The notes beneath the pieces were generated by a model. That model was not told the DNA's origin. It was given only the letters and a program-made list of their open reading frames with translations, and did not search any database. A DNA stretch of 64,000 nt from an uncultured Eubacterium sp. Its GTDB lineage: Bacteria > Bacillota > Clostridia > Oscillospirales > Acutalibacteraceae. Shown here piece by piece: positions 51,279 to 60,409 of this stretch. The stretch is taken from positions 61,995-125,994 of the forward strand of contig NZ_CAKSZA010000007.1 in the NCBI RefSeq assembly GCF_934525195.1, written 5' to 3'. The number at the start of each line of letters is the position of its first letter. Positions within the stretch are counted from its first letter, which is position 1. Position numbers and translations under genes: made by a program.

Positions 51279-53222
51279 ATGGCAAACAAAGGAAAATTTT
51301 ACATTACAACAGCCATAGCATACACATCTCGCAAGCCCCACATCGGCAACAGCTACGAAATCGTGCTGACCGATGCAATCGCAAGATACAAGCGACTTCA
51401 AGGCTATGATGTGTTTATGCTCACCGGCACAGACGAGCACGGTCAAAAAATCGAAGAATACGCAGAAACCGCAGGCGTAACACCAAAGGAATACGTTGAC
51501 AAGGTGTCAAGCGAAATCCGTGACATTTGCGACCTTTTGAACACAAGCTATGACCGTTTCATCCGCACAACAGATGAACAGCACGAAAGAATCGTGCAAA
51601 AGATATTCAAAAAGCTCTACGAACAGGGCGACATTTACAAAGGCCACTACGAGGGCTTATACTGCACACCGTGCGAAAGCTTCTGGACAGAAAGTCAGCT
51701 TGTTGACGGCAAATGCCCTGACTGCGGCAGAGAAGTAAAACCTGCCAAAGAAGAAGCATACTTCCTCAAACTTTCAAAATATCAAAAGCGTCTTGAAGAT
51801 TTCATTGAGCAAAACGAAAACTTCATTTATCCCGAAGCAAGAAAGAAAGAAATGCTCAACAACTTCATCAAACCGGGCTTGCAGGATCTTTGCGTTTCAA
51901 GAACAAGCTTCAAATGGGGCATCCCTGTTGACTTTGACCCTGACCATGTTGTTTATGTTTGGATTGACGCACTTTCAAACTATATCACGGCTATCGGCTA
52001 CGACCCTGACGGTTCGTCAGACGAATACAAAAAGTATTGGCCTGCCGATGTTCACATCATCGGCAAGGATATTGTTCGATTCCACACAATTTATTGGCCT
52101 ATTATGCTTATGGCTCTCGGTGAGCCACTTCCGAAGCAGGTTTTCGGTCATCCTTGGCTTCTCTTTGGTGAGGATAAAATGAGCAAATCAAGAGGCAATG
52201 TTATCTATGCGGACGACCTTGTTGAACTTCTCGGCGTTGATGCTGTAAGATACTACCTTGTGTCCGAAATGCCTTACGCTTCTGACGGTTCTATCACTTA
52301 CGAAACAATTATCGAGCGCTATAATTCTGACCTTGCCAACACCTTTGGCAATCTTGTTAACAGAACTATTGCAATGCAGAACAAGTATTTTGACGGCGTT
52401 ATTCAACCGGGCGATGTTGCAGAACCTGTTGATGACGAGCTGAAAACATTTGCACTCGACACCGTTAAAAAGATTGAAAAATGCTTTGAAACCTACCGTG
52501 TTGCAGATGCGGTTGAGGCTGTTCTCAACCTTGCAAAGCGCTCTAACAAATATATTGACGAAACAACTCCGTGGGCACTTGCAAAAGACGAAGCATCGCT
52601 TCCTCGCCTCGGCACAGTGCTTTACAATCTCCTTGAAGCAATAAGATATATCGCTGTTCTTCTCAGTCCGTTTATGCCTGAAACCGGCGAAAAAATCTTC
52701 GCTCAAATGAACTGCGACATCAAGGATTACGATTCGCTTGCAAACTTCGGTGCACTCAAAGTAGGCGAAAAAGTCGGCAAGGCTGAAGCTCTTTTTGCAA
52801 GAATCGACGCCGAAAAAATGCTTGCTGAAATCGCAGAAAAGCAAGAAGCCGCAGCAAAAGCGGAAGAAGCCGCAAAGCCAAAAGAAATCGAGGGACTTGC
52901 ACAAATCGAATTTGACGATTTTGCAAAAGTTGAGCTTCGTGTGGCAACTATCACCGAATGTGAACCAATCAAAAAGGCAAAGAAACTTCTCAAACTTATC
53001 GTCAATGACGGCACACACGAGCCTCGCCAAATCGTATCTGGCATCGCTCCATGGTACAAGCCTGAGGAACTTATCGGCAAGAATGTAATCATTGTTGCAA
53101 ACCTCAAGCCTGCAAAACTCTGCGGAGAAATAAGCAACGGTATGCTCCTTGCCGGTGATGTAAGCGACAACGATGTTAAGGTTGTCTTTGTTGACCTCCC
53201 TGCCGGAACACAGCTCAGATAA
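51279..53222 (+). CDS. metG: Methionyl-tRNA synthetase
   Basis: 647 residues. The class I motifs are KPHIGN (HIGH-like, about residue 20) and DKMSKSRGNV (KMSKS). A zinc knuckle contains CTPCESFWTESQLVDGKCPD. The C-terminal extension holds a tRNA-binding OB domain (FAKVELRVATITECEPIKKA), so the enzyme is the homodimer-forming type. AGGAG precedes the ATG. Its stop shares a base with the start of the next gene. Confidence 0.98.
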   Translation: MANKGKFYITTAIAYTSRKPHIGNSYEIVLTDAIARYKRLQGYDVFMLTGTDEHGQKIEEYAETAGVTPKEYVDKVSSEIRDICDLLNTSYDRFIRTTDEQHERIVQKIFKKLYEQGDIYKGHYEGLYCTPCESFWTESQLVDGKCPDCGREVKPAKEEAYFLKLSKYQKRLEDFIEQNENFIYPEARKKEMLNNFIKPGLQDLCVSRTSFKWGIPVDFDPDHVVYVWIDALSNYITAIGYDPDGSSDEYKKYWPADVHIIGKDIVRFHTIYWPIMLMALGEPLPKQVFGHPWLLFGEDKMSKSRGNVIYADDLVELLGVDAVRYYLVSEMPYASDGSITYETIIERYNSDLANTFGNLVNRTIAMQNKYFDGVIQPGDVAEPVDDELKTFALDTVKKIEKCFETYRVADAVEAVLNLAKRSNKYIDETTPWALAKDEASLPRLGTVLYNLLEAIRYIAVLLSPFMPETGEKIFAQMNCDIKDYDSLANFGALKVGEKVGKAEALFARIDAEKMLAEIAEKQEAAAKAEEAAKPKEIEGLAQIEFDDFAKVELRVATITECEPIKKAKKLLKLIVNDGTHEPRQIVSGIAPWYKPEELIGKNVIIVANLKPAKLCGEISNGMLLAGDVSDNDVKVVFVDLPAGTQLR

Positions 53223-53824
53223 TGAATAAAGCAGGACTGACAGCGGTTTCCCTCGGCGCTGTATTCAATCTATTATTGTTTCTCGCAAAATTCTATGTGG
53301 GAATCAGCACAAACAGTCTTTCCATTTACTGTGATGCAATCAACAATCTCGGCGACACTTTTGCGTGCCTGATAGCCGTTCTCGGCTTCTTCCTTGCACG
53401 CAAGGTCAGCGAGTTAAAATCACATAAGGTGCAGAGCCTTTGCACTTTCGTTATCTCATTGATAATAGCAACCACAGGCGCTTACTTTATGTACAACGGT
53501 CTCAACCGACTTTTGTATCCGTTGAGAATTGCGTACAGCATTGAATATTCGTACATCATCATTGCAACTGTTTTTGCGAAGGTGCTTATGGCGCTTATGT
53601 ACATTTACTTCAACAAAAAAGCAGGCTCACCTGTCCTCAAAGCAATGGTGCTCGACAGTTTTCTTGACTGTGCAACAACCATTTTTGCACTTATGGGACT
53701 GTTTTTAATCACAAAGATAAATTTTGCGGCAGACGGAGTGTTCGCCATAATTATCGGCGCGGCAGTTACCGTTTCTGCTGTCAAAAATATTATCGAACAA
53801 AGCAGATATTTAATTAACAATTAA
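53222..53824 (+). CDS. Cation diffusion facilitator (CDF) family transporter without C-terminal domain
   Basis: 200 residues with six predicted membrane segments. Transmembrane helix 2 has CDAINNLGD and helix 5 has VLDSFLDCATT. The metal positions therefore read as Asn-xxx-Asp and Asp-xxx-Asp instead of the zinc-type His/Asp set, an arrangement I associate with manganese CDF proteins. The usual cytoplasmic metal-binding domain of about 90 residues is absent. The start overlaps the metG stop (TAATG). Metal specificity is an inference. Confidence 0.8.
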   Translation: MNKAGLTAVSLGAVFNLLLFLAKFYVGISTNSLSIYCDAINNLGDTFACLIAVLGFFLARKVSELKSHKVQSLCTFVISLIIATTGAYFMYNGLNRLLYPLRIAYSIEYSYIIIATVFAKVLMALMYIYFNKKAGSPVLKAMVLDSFLDCATTIFALMGLFLITKINFAADGVFAIIIGAAVTVSAVKNIIEQSRYLINN

Positions 53825-53863
53825 ATATAAATATTAAAAGTCAAATTTTAAAGGGGTTTAATC

Positions 53864-55138
53864 ATGGCTAAAACAAAAACAAAAAAGCCGAAGAAAACGG
53901 CTAAACAAAAATGGGCAATTTTCGGAAAAATAGTTATGTGGATTGTGATTGTTATTGCAGTTATCGCAGCTATCATTGCAACAATGAACGCTATTTCCGT
54001 TAAGTCCACAAACAACTTCATTTCAACAATCAAAGCTGTTGAATATGACAATCAGCTCAAACCTGCGGTAGACGAAAAAGACGGCTACTACACATTTACA
54101 ACCGATGATGATTTCAAGGTTGTTCAGCTTTCGGACGTTCATATCGGCGCAGGCTTTATGAGCACAAAGAAAGACATTATGGCTGCCAACGCTGTTGAAG
54201 CAATGGTGAGAGCCGAAAAGCCTGACCTTGTTGTCGTTACGGGTGACATCGGCTATCCTGTGCCTTTCCAATCAGGCACACTCAACAACAAGAACGCTGC
54301 AAAAATCTTTGCAAACCTTATGGAAAAGATGGGCGTTTATTGGTGCCTTACATACGGTAACCACGACACAGAAGCTTACAGTTTCTTCAACAGAGCCGAC
54401 ATTTCAAAGATTTACGGCAACACAGAAAAATATCCTCACTGCCTCTTCCAATCAGGTCCTGAAGATGTTGACGGCTACGGTAACTACCCTATCAAGGTCA
54501 AGAACAGCGCAGGCAAAATTTCTCAGGTATTCTTTATGATAGACTCTCACTCATACACAGACGGCGACTACTTCGGCGCATTGTGGAAGTATGACTGCAT
54601 CCATAAGAACCAAATCGATTGGTACGAAAAGAACGTTAAGGCATTCACCGAAGAAAACGGCGGAGAAGTTCCAAAATCAATGATGTTCTTCCACATTCCT
54701 ATTCAGGAAATGCAAACTGCATATTATGAATATCGTGACAACGGCTTCAAAGACACCGACAGAGTAAAATATGTTTACGGCAAGACCGGTGAATCAGGCA
54801 AGGTTGTTTACGCAAGTGACAAGAACGAAGGTATGTTCGACAAGATTAAAGAACTTGGCTCAACAAAGGGCGTATTCTTTGGTCACGACCATACAAACAA
54901 CATTTCATTTATGTATGACGGCATCCAGCTTGGCTATTCATACACCGTTGACTATCTTGCATATATGGGCATTTATCAATACGGTCTACAGCGTGGTTGT
55001 GCTGTTATGGAAGTTCATCCTGACGGAACATATGACCGCACACTTGAAAACTACTATCAAGAAAAATACAAGCCAATCAACGAAAAGGAAAAGGTTACAA
55101 TGAAAGATTACCATTCTGACCTTGTTTCTCGCGAATAA
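53864..55138 (+). CDS. Membrane-anchored metallophosphoesterase
   Basis: 424 residues. A basic N-terminus precedes one membrane anchor (about 18-42). The catalytic domain has VQLSDVHIG, VVTGDIG, YGNHD, FFHIPI and FFGHDHTNN, the complete calcineurin-type two-metal motif set. The active site would face outward. The substrate is unknown; phospholipid or cell-wall phosphoesters are possible. AAAGGGG precedes the ATG. Confidence 0.9.
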   Translation: MAKTKTKKPKKTAKQKWAIFGKIVMWIVIVIAVIAAIIATMNAISVKSTNNFISTIKAVEYDNQLKPAVDEKDGYYTFTTDDDFKVVQLSDVHIGAGFMSTKKDIMAANAVEAMVRAEKPDLVVVTGDIGYPVPFQSGTLNNKNAAKIFANLMEKMGVYWCLTYGNHDTEAYSFFNRADISKIYGNTEKYPHCLFQSGPEDVDGYGNYPIKVKNSAGKISQVFFMIDSHSYTDGDYFGALWKYDCIHKNQIDWYEKNVKAFTEENGGEVPKSMMFFHIPIQEMQTAYYEYRDNGFKDTDRVKYVYGKTGESGKVVYASDKNEGMFDKIKELGSTKGVFFGHDHTNNISFMYDGIQLGYSYTVDYLAYMGIYQYGLQRGCAVMEVHPDGTYDRTLENYYQEKYKPINEKEKVTMKDYHSDLVSRE

Positions 55139-55151
55139 TAAACAAACAACA

Positions 55152-55464
55152 AGCTCTCCTTAAAACAAGGAGAGCTCAGACTGTCGATAAAGTCTCTGAA
55201 GCACACCAAAATATAATCAACCGAATTATGCCTCCCATTTAGGAAAGGGGAGGTGGCAACACGAAGTGTTGACGGAGGGGTTTTAAAAATGCTGTAAGTA
55301 TCGAACTTACAGCATTTTTGCGTTTTTCGTTTTTTGCTCAGTCGAGGTATTTATATACATCTTCCTTCGCAAGAAAACGAAATTCAGAACCTTTCTCAAC
55401 AGCCTACAGCGTGTCGAAAATACTTTTTCGACACGCCGAGCTCTCCTTGTTTCAAGGAGAGCTC
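55152..55464 (-). repeat. Dispersed structured intergenic repeat, copy 3, bounded by matching hairpins
   Basis: Same element and orientation as copy 2. The left boundary hairpin is AGCTCTCCTT/AAGGAGAGCT (55152-55176) and the right is CTCTCCTTG/CAAGGAGAG (55438-55464). The two share the same stem, but it is unlike the hairpins around copy 2. The central T-arm-like hairpin has the stem TGCTGTAAG/CTTACAGCA and loop TTCGATA on the minus strand. GTGTCGAAAA/TTTTCGACAC forms another hairpin at about 55410-55435. The 434-bp gap holds only this repeat and the next promoter. Confidence 0.8.
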
Positions 55465-55473
55465 GTTTTGATA

Positions 55474-55502
55474 TTGAATATAGTATATTAATATGATATT
55501 AT
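55474..55502 (+). promoter_or_regulatory. Promoter of the LRR protein gene
   Basis: TTGAAT (55474-55479), a 17-base spacer and TATTAT (55497-55502), about 70 bases before the ATG. Confidence 0.55.
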
Positions 55503-55572
55503 AAAATTGAAAAGCATATAAAATATGAGTATAAAATGTATGCTCAAATGGTTATAATTCGGAGGTGCTTTT

Positions 55573-57018
55573 ATGAAAAAGATATTGAGCATTTTATTAT
55601 CCGTCATCATTGCGTTGTCGTGTATGGGTGTTGGCATTGTGGCAAACGCATCAACTCCGTGGATTGACAACAAGGAAACAGGTGAATTTTGTTGGAACGA
55701 AAAATCGGGAGATTGGGAATTTTTGCAGATTTCTGCAAATTCCGCTTGCCTCACAAAATATTACGGCAGTGCCGAAAACCTTGATGTTCCAAGCAAAATA
55801 AACGGACTTACGGTTAGCGAAATCGGTGATAATGCTTTCAATTCAAACAAGGCAATCAAAAAGGTAACTTTGCCGAACGGTGTTGTAAAAATCGGTTTGG
55901 GGGCATTTGAGAATTGCGAAAATCTTGCTTCTGTGTCACTCGGCACAAAGATGAGAAGCATAGGTCTCAATGCGTTTTACAACACAAAAATATTTAGCAG
56001 CAAGATGAAATCGAAGAATGTTGTGTATATCGGCAAGTACCTTGTTGCCTGTGATTCGGACAAGTACGGCAAAAAACTTGCTGTAAAAGACGGAACAATC
56101 GGAATTGCCGACGGCGCCGTTATGCCACAAGTTGTGTCATCAAACGGCAAAATCAAAACCGTTACCTTACCGAACAGCGTGAGATTTGTTGGCAAAGAAG
56201 CTTTTTCAAACAGCAAGAATATTGCAAAAATCACACTCGGCAAAAGAATTGAGCGAATCGGCAAAGACGCATTCAAAGGCACAAAGTTCTACAAAAACAA
56301 TGCAAAAACCGTTTCAAACGCAAAATACATCGGCAAATATCTTTGCGAGGGTGTTTACGGCAAAAAGAGCGTAAAGGTTAAAAACGGAACAACTGTTATT
56401 GCCGACGGTGCGTTTGATTTTGGCGACAGAAAGTCAAAACTTGAAAAAATCGCTTTGCCGTCAAGCCTCAAGAATATCGGCGACACAGCGTTTAAGAATT
56501 CAAAATTAAAGACTGTGACCGTTCCTAAAAATGTGAAATATATCGGCAATCAAGCATTTTTAGGCAACAAGAAACTTGAAAAAATCAAGGTCAACAACGA
56601 CAGCAAGTATTTCTCTGCAACATCGGGAGTGCTCTTTAACAAGAAAAAGTCGGAGATTATCGTTTATCCGTCTGCATCATCACGCACGGCTTATTCCTTG
56701 CCAAACAGCGTGAGATATATCGCTCCGTACGCTTTTGCAGGTGCGAAAAATATTAAGAGCGTAAAGCTGAACAAAGGTCTTGTGTTCATCGGTGAACTTG
56801 CATTCCTCGATTGCAAAAATCTCGACAGCGCAACCGTTCCCGATTCCGTAAGACGAATTTGCTCAATGGCATTCGGCGCAGTTTCCGCAAATGAAGGCTC
56901 GTTTGTGTCAAAGCAGTTTACATTGTACGGCAATGCTTTAAGCGTGGCAAAACGCTATTGCGAGGCGCAGGAACTCGACCACCAAGGCTACCACGCACCG
57001 ACATTTCAAGAACTCTGA
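55573..57018 (+). CDS. Secreted BspA-like leucine-rich repeat protein
   Basis: 481 residues with a cleavable signal peptide (MKKILSILLSVIIALSCMGV, then VANA). Most of the protein (about 60-440) consists of LRR_5/BspA-type repeats, for example VTLPNGVVKIGLGAFENCEN and VPKNVKYIGNQAFLGNKKLE. The first 60 mature residues (DNKETGEFCWNEKSGDWEFL) form a capping region. No anchor, dockerin or CxxC knuckle is visible at the C-terminus. It is secreted or loosely attached and is a candidate binding protein. GGAGG precedes the ATG. Confidence 0.9.
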   Translation: MKKILSILLSVIIALSCMGVGIVANASTPWIDNKETGEFCWNEKSGDWEFLQISANSACLTKYYGSAENLDVPSKINGLTVSEIGDNAFNSNKAIKKVTLPNGVVKIGLGAFENCENLASVSLGTKMRSIGLNAFYNTKIFSSKMKSKNVVYIGKYLVACDSDKYGKKLAVKDGTIGIADGAVMPQVVSSNGKIKTVTLPNSVRFVGKEAFSNSKNIAKITLGKRIERIGKDAFKGTKFYKNNAKTVSNAKYIGKYLCEGVYGKKSVKVKNGTTVIADGAFDFGDRKSKLEKIALPSSLKNIGDTAFKNSKLKTVTVPKNVKYIGNQAFLGNKKLEKIKVNNDSKYFSATSGVLFNKKKSEIIVYPSASSRTAYSLPNSVRYIAPYAFAGAKNIKSVKLNKGLVFIGELAFLDCKNLDSATVPDSVRRICSMAFGAVSANEGSFVSKQFTLYGNALSVAKRYCEAQELDHQGYHAPTFQEL

Positions 57019-57058
57019 TTTCATCGGTTAAAAACATATAGACGGGAGAGTAAAAAAT

Positions 57059-57841
57059 ATGACGCTTAAAAAGAGTTCAACAATAATTTGCTTAACAATA
57101 CAATTACTGTTGAATATCGTTTGCATGATATTGGTATACATGTATGTTACAAAAATAAAAATTCCTGTTCAACTGTATGTCGGATTCGAATTTCTGAATG
57201 ATTTGTATCTTTCGTTTGCGGGTTATTTGTTCTTTTTATTACTGATAGTTTTTAATATCATAACAATCATTTGTATAGTTTCTGAAATTATAAATTTAAA
57301 AAATAAAAATACAGATAACTCTTCTGTCAAAAGAATAATTATTATTCCTCTTGTATTTATTTTTTGTTTTCAACTTGTTGGTGCCATTCCGGCAGCCACA
57401 CAAAAGGTAAAAAATGTTTCCGATGTCAATTTATCGTTTGATGATGAATATTCGGGTGTTATTTCTGATTTGGATTCATATTATATTTGTGTTGACAATC
57501 CTATTGCAAAAGCCGGATATTTAGAAAAACATTATATAGATAATAATCAAGATATAAGGTTTTTGTGCTCATATCAACAGGGCAAATATAGCTTTTTTAA
57601 TGATGATTTTGAAATAATTGACGAAAGCGAGTATTCATTTAAAAATAAGGTTGAAAAAGGAAAATATACTCTTTATTATGACCTTGACGGTAATTCTGTA
57701 AGTTACGCTCTTACTGTTATTAAAAATGATTTTAGATACATAGCAATTTTCAGTGATGAGAATTTATTGAAAGATTCTTATTCAATCGAAGATTTTGTTA
57801 ATGACAGTCTGAGTATATATGACGAATGGAACAGCATATAA
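57059..57841 (+). CDS. Membrane protein of unknown function
   Basis: 260 residues with three predicted membrane segments (about 8-32, 48-75 and 92-112) and an outward-facing C-terminal domain of about 145 residues (SDVNLSFDDEYSGVISDLDS, KGKYTLYYDLDGNSVSYALT). GGGAG precedes the ATG. Codon choice is much more AT-rich than in the preceding LRR gene, and this marks the left edge of the accessory island. It could be an immunity-type membrane protein, but no family was recognised. Confidence 0.6.
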   Translation: MTLKKSSTIICLTIQLLLNIVCMILVYMYVTKIKIPVQLYVGFEFLNDLYLSFAGYLFFLLLIVFNIITIICIVSEIINLKNKNTDNSSVKRIIIIPLVFIFCFQLVGAIPAATQKVKNVSDVNLSFDDEYSGVISDLDSYYICVDNPIAKAGYLEKHYIDNNQDIRFLCSYQQGKYSFFNDDFEIIDESEYSFKNKVEKGKYTLYYDLDGNSVSYALTVIKNDFRYIAIFSDENLLKDSYSIEDFVNDSLSIYDEWNSI

Positions 57842-57859
57842 GATTAAAAAAGGTATAAT

Positions 57860-57973
57860 ATGATAATAAAATTAGAATTCGATATGTTTTATACAATTAT
57901 CAAGACTCCGGATATTGCCGAAAAGGAACTCAGAAAAGGATTGTATAATGAATTTGAACGATGGTACAAATAA
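57860..57973 (+). CDS. Small open frame, possibly the 5' part of a broken immunity gene
   Basis: 37 codons starting ATG with AAAAAGG 6 bases upstream; the product starts MIIKLEFDMFYTIIKTPDIA and ends in a stop at 57971. An open frame in another phase continues across the stop (57948-58142). The two together read like one alpha/beta protein broken by a frameshift. The function is unknown. Confidence 0.35.
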   Translation: MIIKLEFDMFYTIIKTPDIAEKELRKGLYNEFERWYK

Positions 57974-58142
57974 CAGTTTAATAAACTATGATGATTGCTC
58001 AGGACCAAGTCAGATTTTTTCAATGACCATAGAATGGCTAAACCAATATTTGATTAATGATGAAGAAATAAAAATAATAACTCTAAAACCAAATGATAAA
58101 GAAACCCAAAACTTTTCAAAAAAGAATTCTCTTTTCATTTAA
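57948..58142 (+). CDS. Small open frame overlapping the previous one, possibly its 3' part
   Basis: 64 codons from the ATG at 57948 (MNLNDGTNNSLINYDD). DCSGPSQIFSMTIEWLNQYL looks like a genuine helix-containing segment. No ribosome site precedes this ATG, which supports a frameshifted continuation of the frame at 57860. A weak hairpin (AGGGC/GCCCT, 58174-58187) with TGTTTT follows. Confidence 0.4.
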   Translation: MNLNDGTNNSLINYDDCSGPSQIFSMTIEWLNQYLINDEEIKIITLKPNDKETQNFSKKNSLFI

Positions 58143-58189
58143 TATAAAGACTTTCAACATTATCTAAATAATTAGGGCAAAAGCCCTGT

Positions 58190-58285
58190 TTTGGTAAAAA
58201 ACAGTTTTGTTAGGAGTAGATAGCAGTGTTTTGTCAAAGTGATGTTTTTTGGAATAATATTAGTGGACAAAATGTTAGCGGAGAT
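58190..58285 (+). repeat. 96-bp duplicated leader segment, copy A
   Basis: Identical to 61240-61335 except for one base. It carries TTAGGAGTAGATAGCAGTG, that is, a stop codon, a ribosome site and a GTG start. The following short frame (MFCQSDVFWNNISGQNVSGD) runs out of phase with the downstream gene. The segment precedes candidate immunity genes in both places and appears to be a cassette junction. Confidence 0.8.
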
Positions 58286-58310
58286 AAAATTCAGGAGGCG
58301 ATAATATATA

Positions 58311-59075
58311 ATGACTATAAAAGAAGAGTATATGGATGCTGTTTCTAATAAACAAAATTACAAGTTAGCAGATATTTTGATTAGAAATTTAGTTGATAAT
58401 TTTGATTTTAAATCCATTAGTGATTTAGGGACTTTTTTATGTGATGTTGATGATTTGGGGGTGTCCGTTAAACTAAATTCTGACGACTGTCAAAAACTCG
58501 GAAAAAATCTTTTGATAAGTTCTTATTACAATCATCCCGATATTACTAATGCATTAGCCCTGCAAATTGCTTGCTTAGAACGAGATAACGATTATCAAAC
58601 AATTGCTAATATGACTGAAACAGCGGTTAATTTAAATAGTGATGTAGTTCTGAACAATATTGCATACGCAAATTTTAAGCTAAATAAGTTGAAAAAAGCG
58701 TTTGAATTACAGAAAAAAATTCTTAAAATGAATAATTCGAACGACAATATTATTTTTAGCTATAATTTAATGCTTTACGATTTGTTTGTTAACGGTTACA
58801 GTTCGCATCATCAAATACAAGGCTTTTTAAATGCCCTGATAAATGATGATTTGTTTGATTACGAAAGTGCAATTGTCCTTGCAATATTTTTTGATGATCA
58901 TGAATTTGTAGAAAAGCATTTAGATTACTTTAATAAAACTTTTTTATATGAAGATAATATCAAAAAAATCATTAACAATTACCTTTCACTTCAAATAAAG
59001 CCGAAAATAAATGAGATAGCGAATATTTTAGAGCCTAAAACTTACTATGAAAACAGCTTCTATTTAACAAAATAA
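58311..59075 (+). CDS. Helical-repeat protein of unknown function, candidate immunity protein
   Basis: 254 residues starting MTIKEEYMDAVSNKQNYKL, with AGGAGG upstream. The protein is mostly alpha-helical. Residues about 90-150 look like TPR-type helix pairs (IANMTETAVNLNSDVVLNNI, AYANFKLNKLKKAFELQKKI). No signal peptide or membrane segment is seen, so it is cytoplasmic. It is preceded by the duplicated leader segment and followed by a terminator, then an Rhs fragment. Immunity to a toxin is suggested only by this context. Confidence 0.6.
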   Translation: MTIKEEYMDAVSNKQNYKLADILIRNLVDNFDFKSISDLGTFLCDVDDLGVSVKLNSDDCQKLGKNLLISSYYNHPDITNALALQIACLERDNDYQTIANMTETAVNLNSDVVLNNIAYANFKLNKLKKAFELQKKILKMNNSNDNIIFSYNLMLYDLFVNGYSSHHQIQGFLNALINDDLFDYESAIVLAIFFDDHEFVEKHLDYFNKTFLYEDNIKKIINNYLSLQIKPKINEIANILEPKTYYENSFYLTK

Positions 59076-59109
59076 AGAACACAAGAAAATAATTTTTCCT
59101 TATTGACTC

Positions 59110-59145
59110 AAAGCAGACATCGTAACAGTTGTCTGCTTTATTTTT
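59110..59145 (+). terminator. Terminator after the helical-repeat gene
   Basis: AAAGCAGAC (59110-59118) pairs with GTCTGCTTT (59131-59139) and is followed by ATTTTTAG. Confidence 0.75.
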
Positions 59146-59233
59146 AGCCATATATTTCATTATTTCCCCATTCAAAGCCTTTGAAATCTTTCACCCAGCT
59201 TTCAAGGCTTTGTATTTTTATTTCGCCGATATT

Positions 59234-60139
59234 GTGAGCGACCATACCGTTGCCGATGTAGATGCCGGCAGAAATCTTGAAAGTATAGTTGACGGGAACA
59301 ACAAATACAGTTATACTTATGATGAAACAGGTATCAGAACATCAAAGACTATAAACGGCAAAACAACTTATTACAATACAAAAGACGGTGTAATTCTTTC
59401 GCAGACTGACGGAACGAACACAATGCATTTCCAGTATGATACTAATGGTTTCCCTCTTGGATTTATCTATAACGGTATTCAGTATTTCTACTTGACAAAC
59501 CAAATGGGTGATGTTATTGCAATTACTGATACCGCTGGCACAGTCATAGGCAACTATGAATATAATGAATGGGGAAATGTAACACTTGCAGATACTATAC
59601 TTGCTAAAACTAATCCTATCCGCTATCGTGGTTACTATTACGATAATGAAATAAGTTACTATTATCTTCAGTCAAGATATTATGCACCGGAAATAAAACA
59701 ATTTATAAATTCTGACAATGCGAAAATGCTGCTCTTTTCAAAAAGTTTATTCGCAGGAATGAATTTATTTGCATATTGTAATAATAATCCTTTGAACAAT
59801 GTGGATTCACAAGGTTCAGCGGCAAAAAAATATCATAAAGTTAACCTTTATACAATCCGTGATTTTTATAATGAAACTTGTGTTATATTAAATAATTTAA
59901 AAAGTTACTTTAATGTAAATTATTCATATACAAGTGTTGTTAATAATAGTTCAAGTTTGCAAAAGTCATGGGATGCTTCTGATAATTGTAGTGTTGCTGT
60001 AATAAATTGTCACGGTAGTAATGGTGCTATTAACGGATTATCCAGAAGTAATGTATTAAAATTGAAAAAGAAAAGCATAAAAGTTTTGATAATTTTAGCT
60101 TGTCACGCAAGTGAGTTATATGAAAACAAAAAAACATAA
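59234..60139 (+). CDS. Rhs/YD-repeat core fragment with caspase-like tip (5' part)
   Basis: About 301 codons from a GTG at 59234; the open frame reaches back to 59129 but crosses a terminator. YD repeats (KYSYTYDETG, TMHFQYDTNG) lead to the Rhs core end: GNYEYNEWGNV, IRYRGYYYDNEISYYYLQSR, YYAPEIKQFIN and NLFAYCNNNPLNNVD. The variable tip then starts. It has VAVINCHGSNGAI and VLIILACHASELYE, the His and Cys pattern of clan CD (caspase/gingipain-like) peptidases. The frame stops at 60137, and the rest of the domain continues in another phase after an A-rich run (60124-60134). There is no signal peptide or ribosome site, so it looks like an orphan toxin module cut from a longer rhs gene. Confidence 0.7.
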   Translation: MSDHTVADVDAGRNLESIVDGNNKYSYTYDETGIRTSKTINGKTTYYNTKDGVILSQTDGTNTMHFQYDTNGFPLGFIYNGIQYFYLTNQMGDVIAITDTAGTVIGNYEYNEWGNVTLADTILAKTNPIRYRGYYYDNEISYYYLQSRYYAPEIKQFINSDNAKMLLFSKSLFAGMNLFAYCNNNPLNNVDSQGSAAKKYHKVNLYTIRDFYNETCVILNNLKSYFNVNYSYTSVVNNSSSLQKSWDASDNCSVAVINCHGSNGAINGLSRSNVLKLKKKSIKVLIILACHASELYENKKT

Positions 60140-60402
60140 TGTACAATAATATAGCAAGTGCGTTTGCTCAGGTAGTTCCTGGAGGAATAGTAGTGGCAAG
60201 TGATGGGGTTGTTTCCTCAAATCCCAGTGTAAAATCCACTTCAAAATCCCAGCATAAGTTTACTTCAAAGTATGGTTGGTATTTATACAAAAAGAGCGGA
60301 AATAAAACAACTTGTTATTCAACAAAACGCTCAGTTAATAAAACAATAACTATCCAGTCTATACTGAATTATTTAGTAAATGAAAATCTAGTAAGGTGGT
60401 AA
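60139..60402 (+). CDS. Continuation of the Rhs-associated caspase-like tip (3' part, out of phase)
   Basis: 87 codons beginning MYNNIASAFAQVVPGGIVVA. This is the expected continuation of a caspase-like fold after its catalytic Cys strand (a helix, then VVASDGVV). The ATG overlaps the preceding stop (TAATG). No ribosome site is seen, so it could be reached by coupling or by slippage on the A-rich run. It is more likely the 3' end of a frameshifted gene. It ends 7 bases before the next gene. Confidence 0.55.
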   Translation: MYNNIASAFAQVVPGGIVVASDGVVSSNPSVKSTSKSQHKFTSKYGWYLYKKSGNKTTCYSTKRSVNKTITIQSILNYLVNENLVRW

Positions 60403-60409
60403 TTAACTA

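Noticed and set aside
51279..51345. T-box leader for metG
   Set aside because: metG follows the lipoprotein gene by only 27 bases, leaving no room for a T-box; none is visible.
59129..59233. N-terminal extension of the Rhs fragment to a TTG at 59129
   Set aside because: It begins inside a terminator hairpin and has no ribosome site; similarity to the second Rhs fragment at protein level begins near the GTG at 59234.
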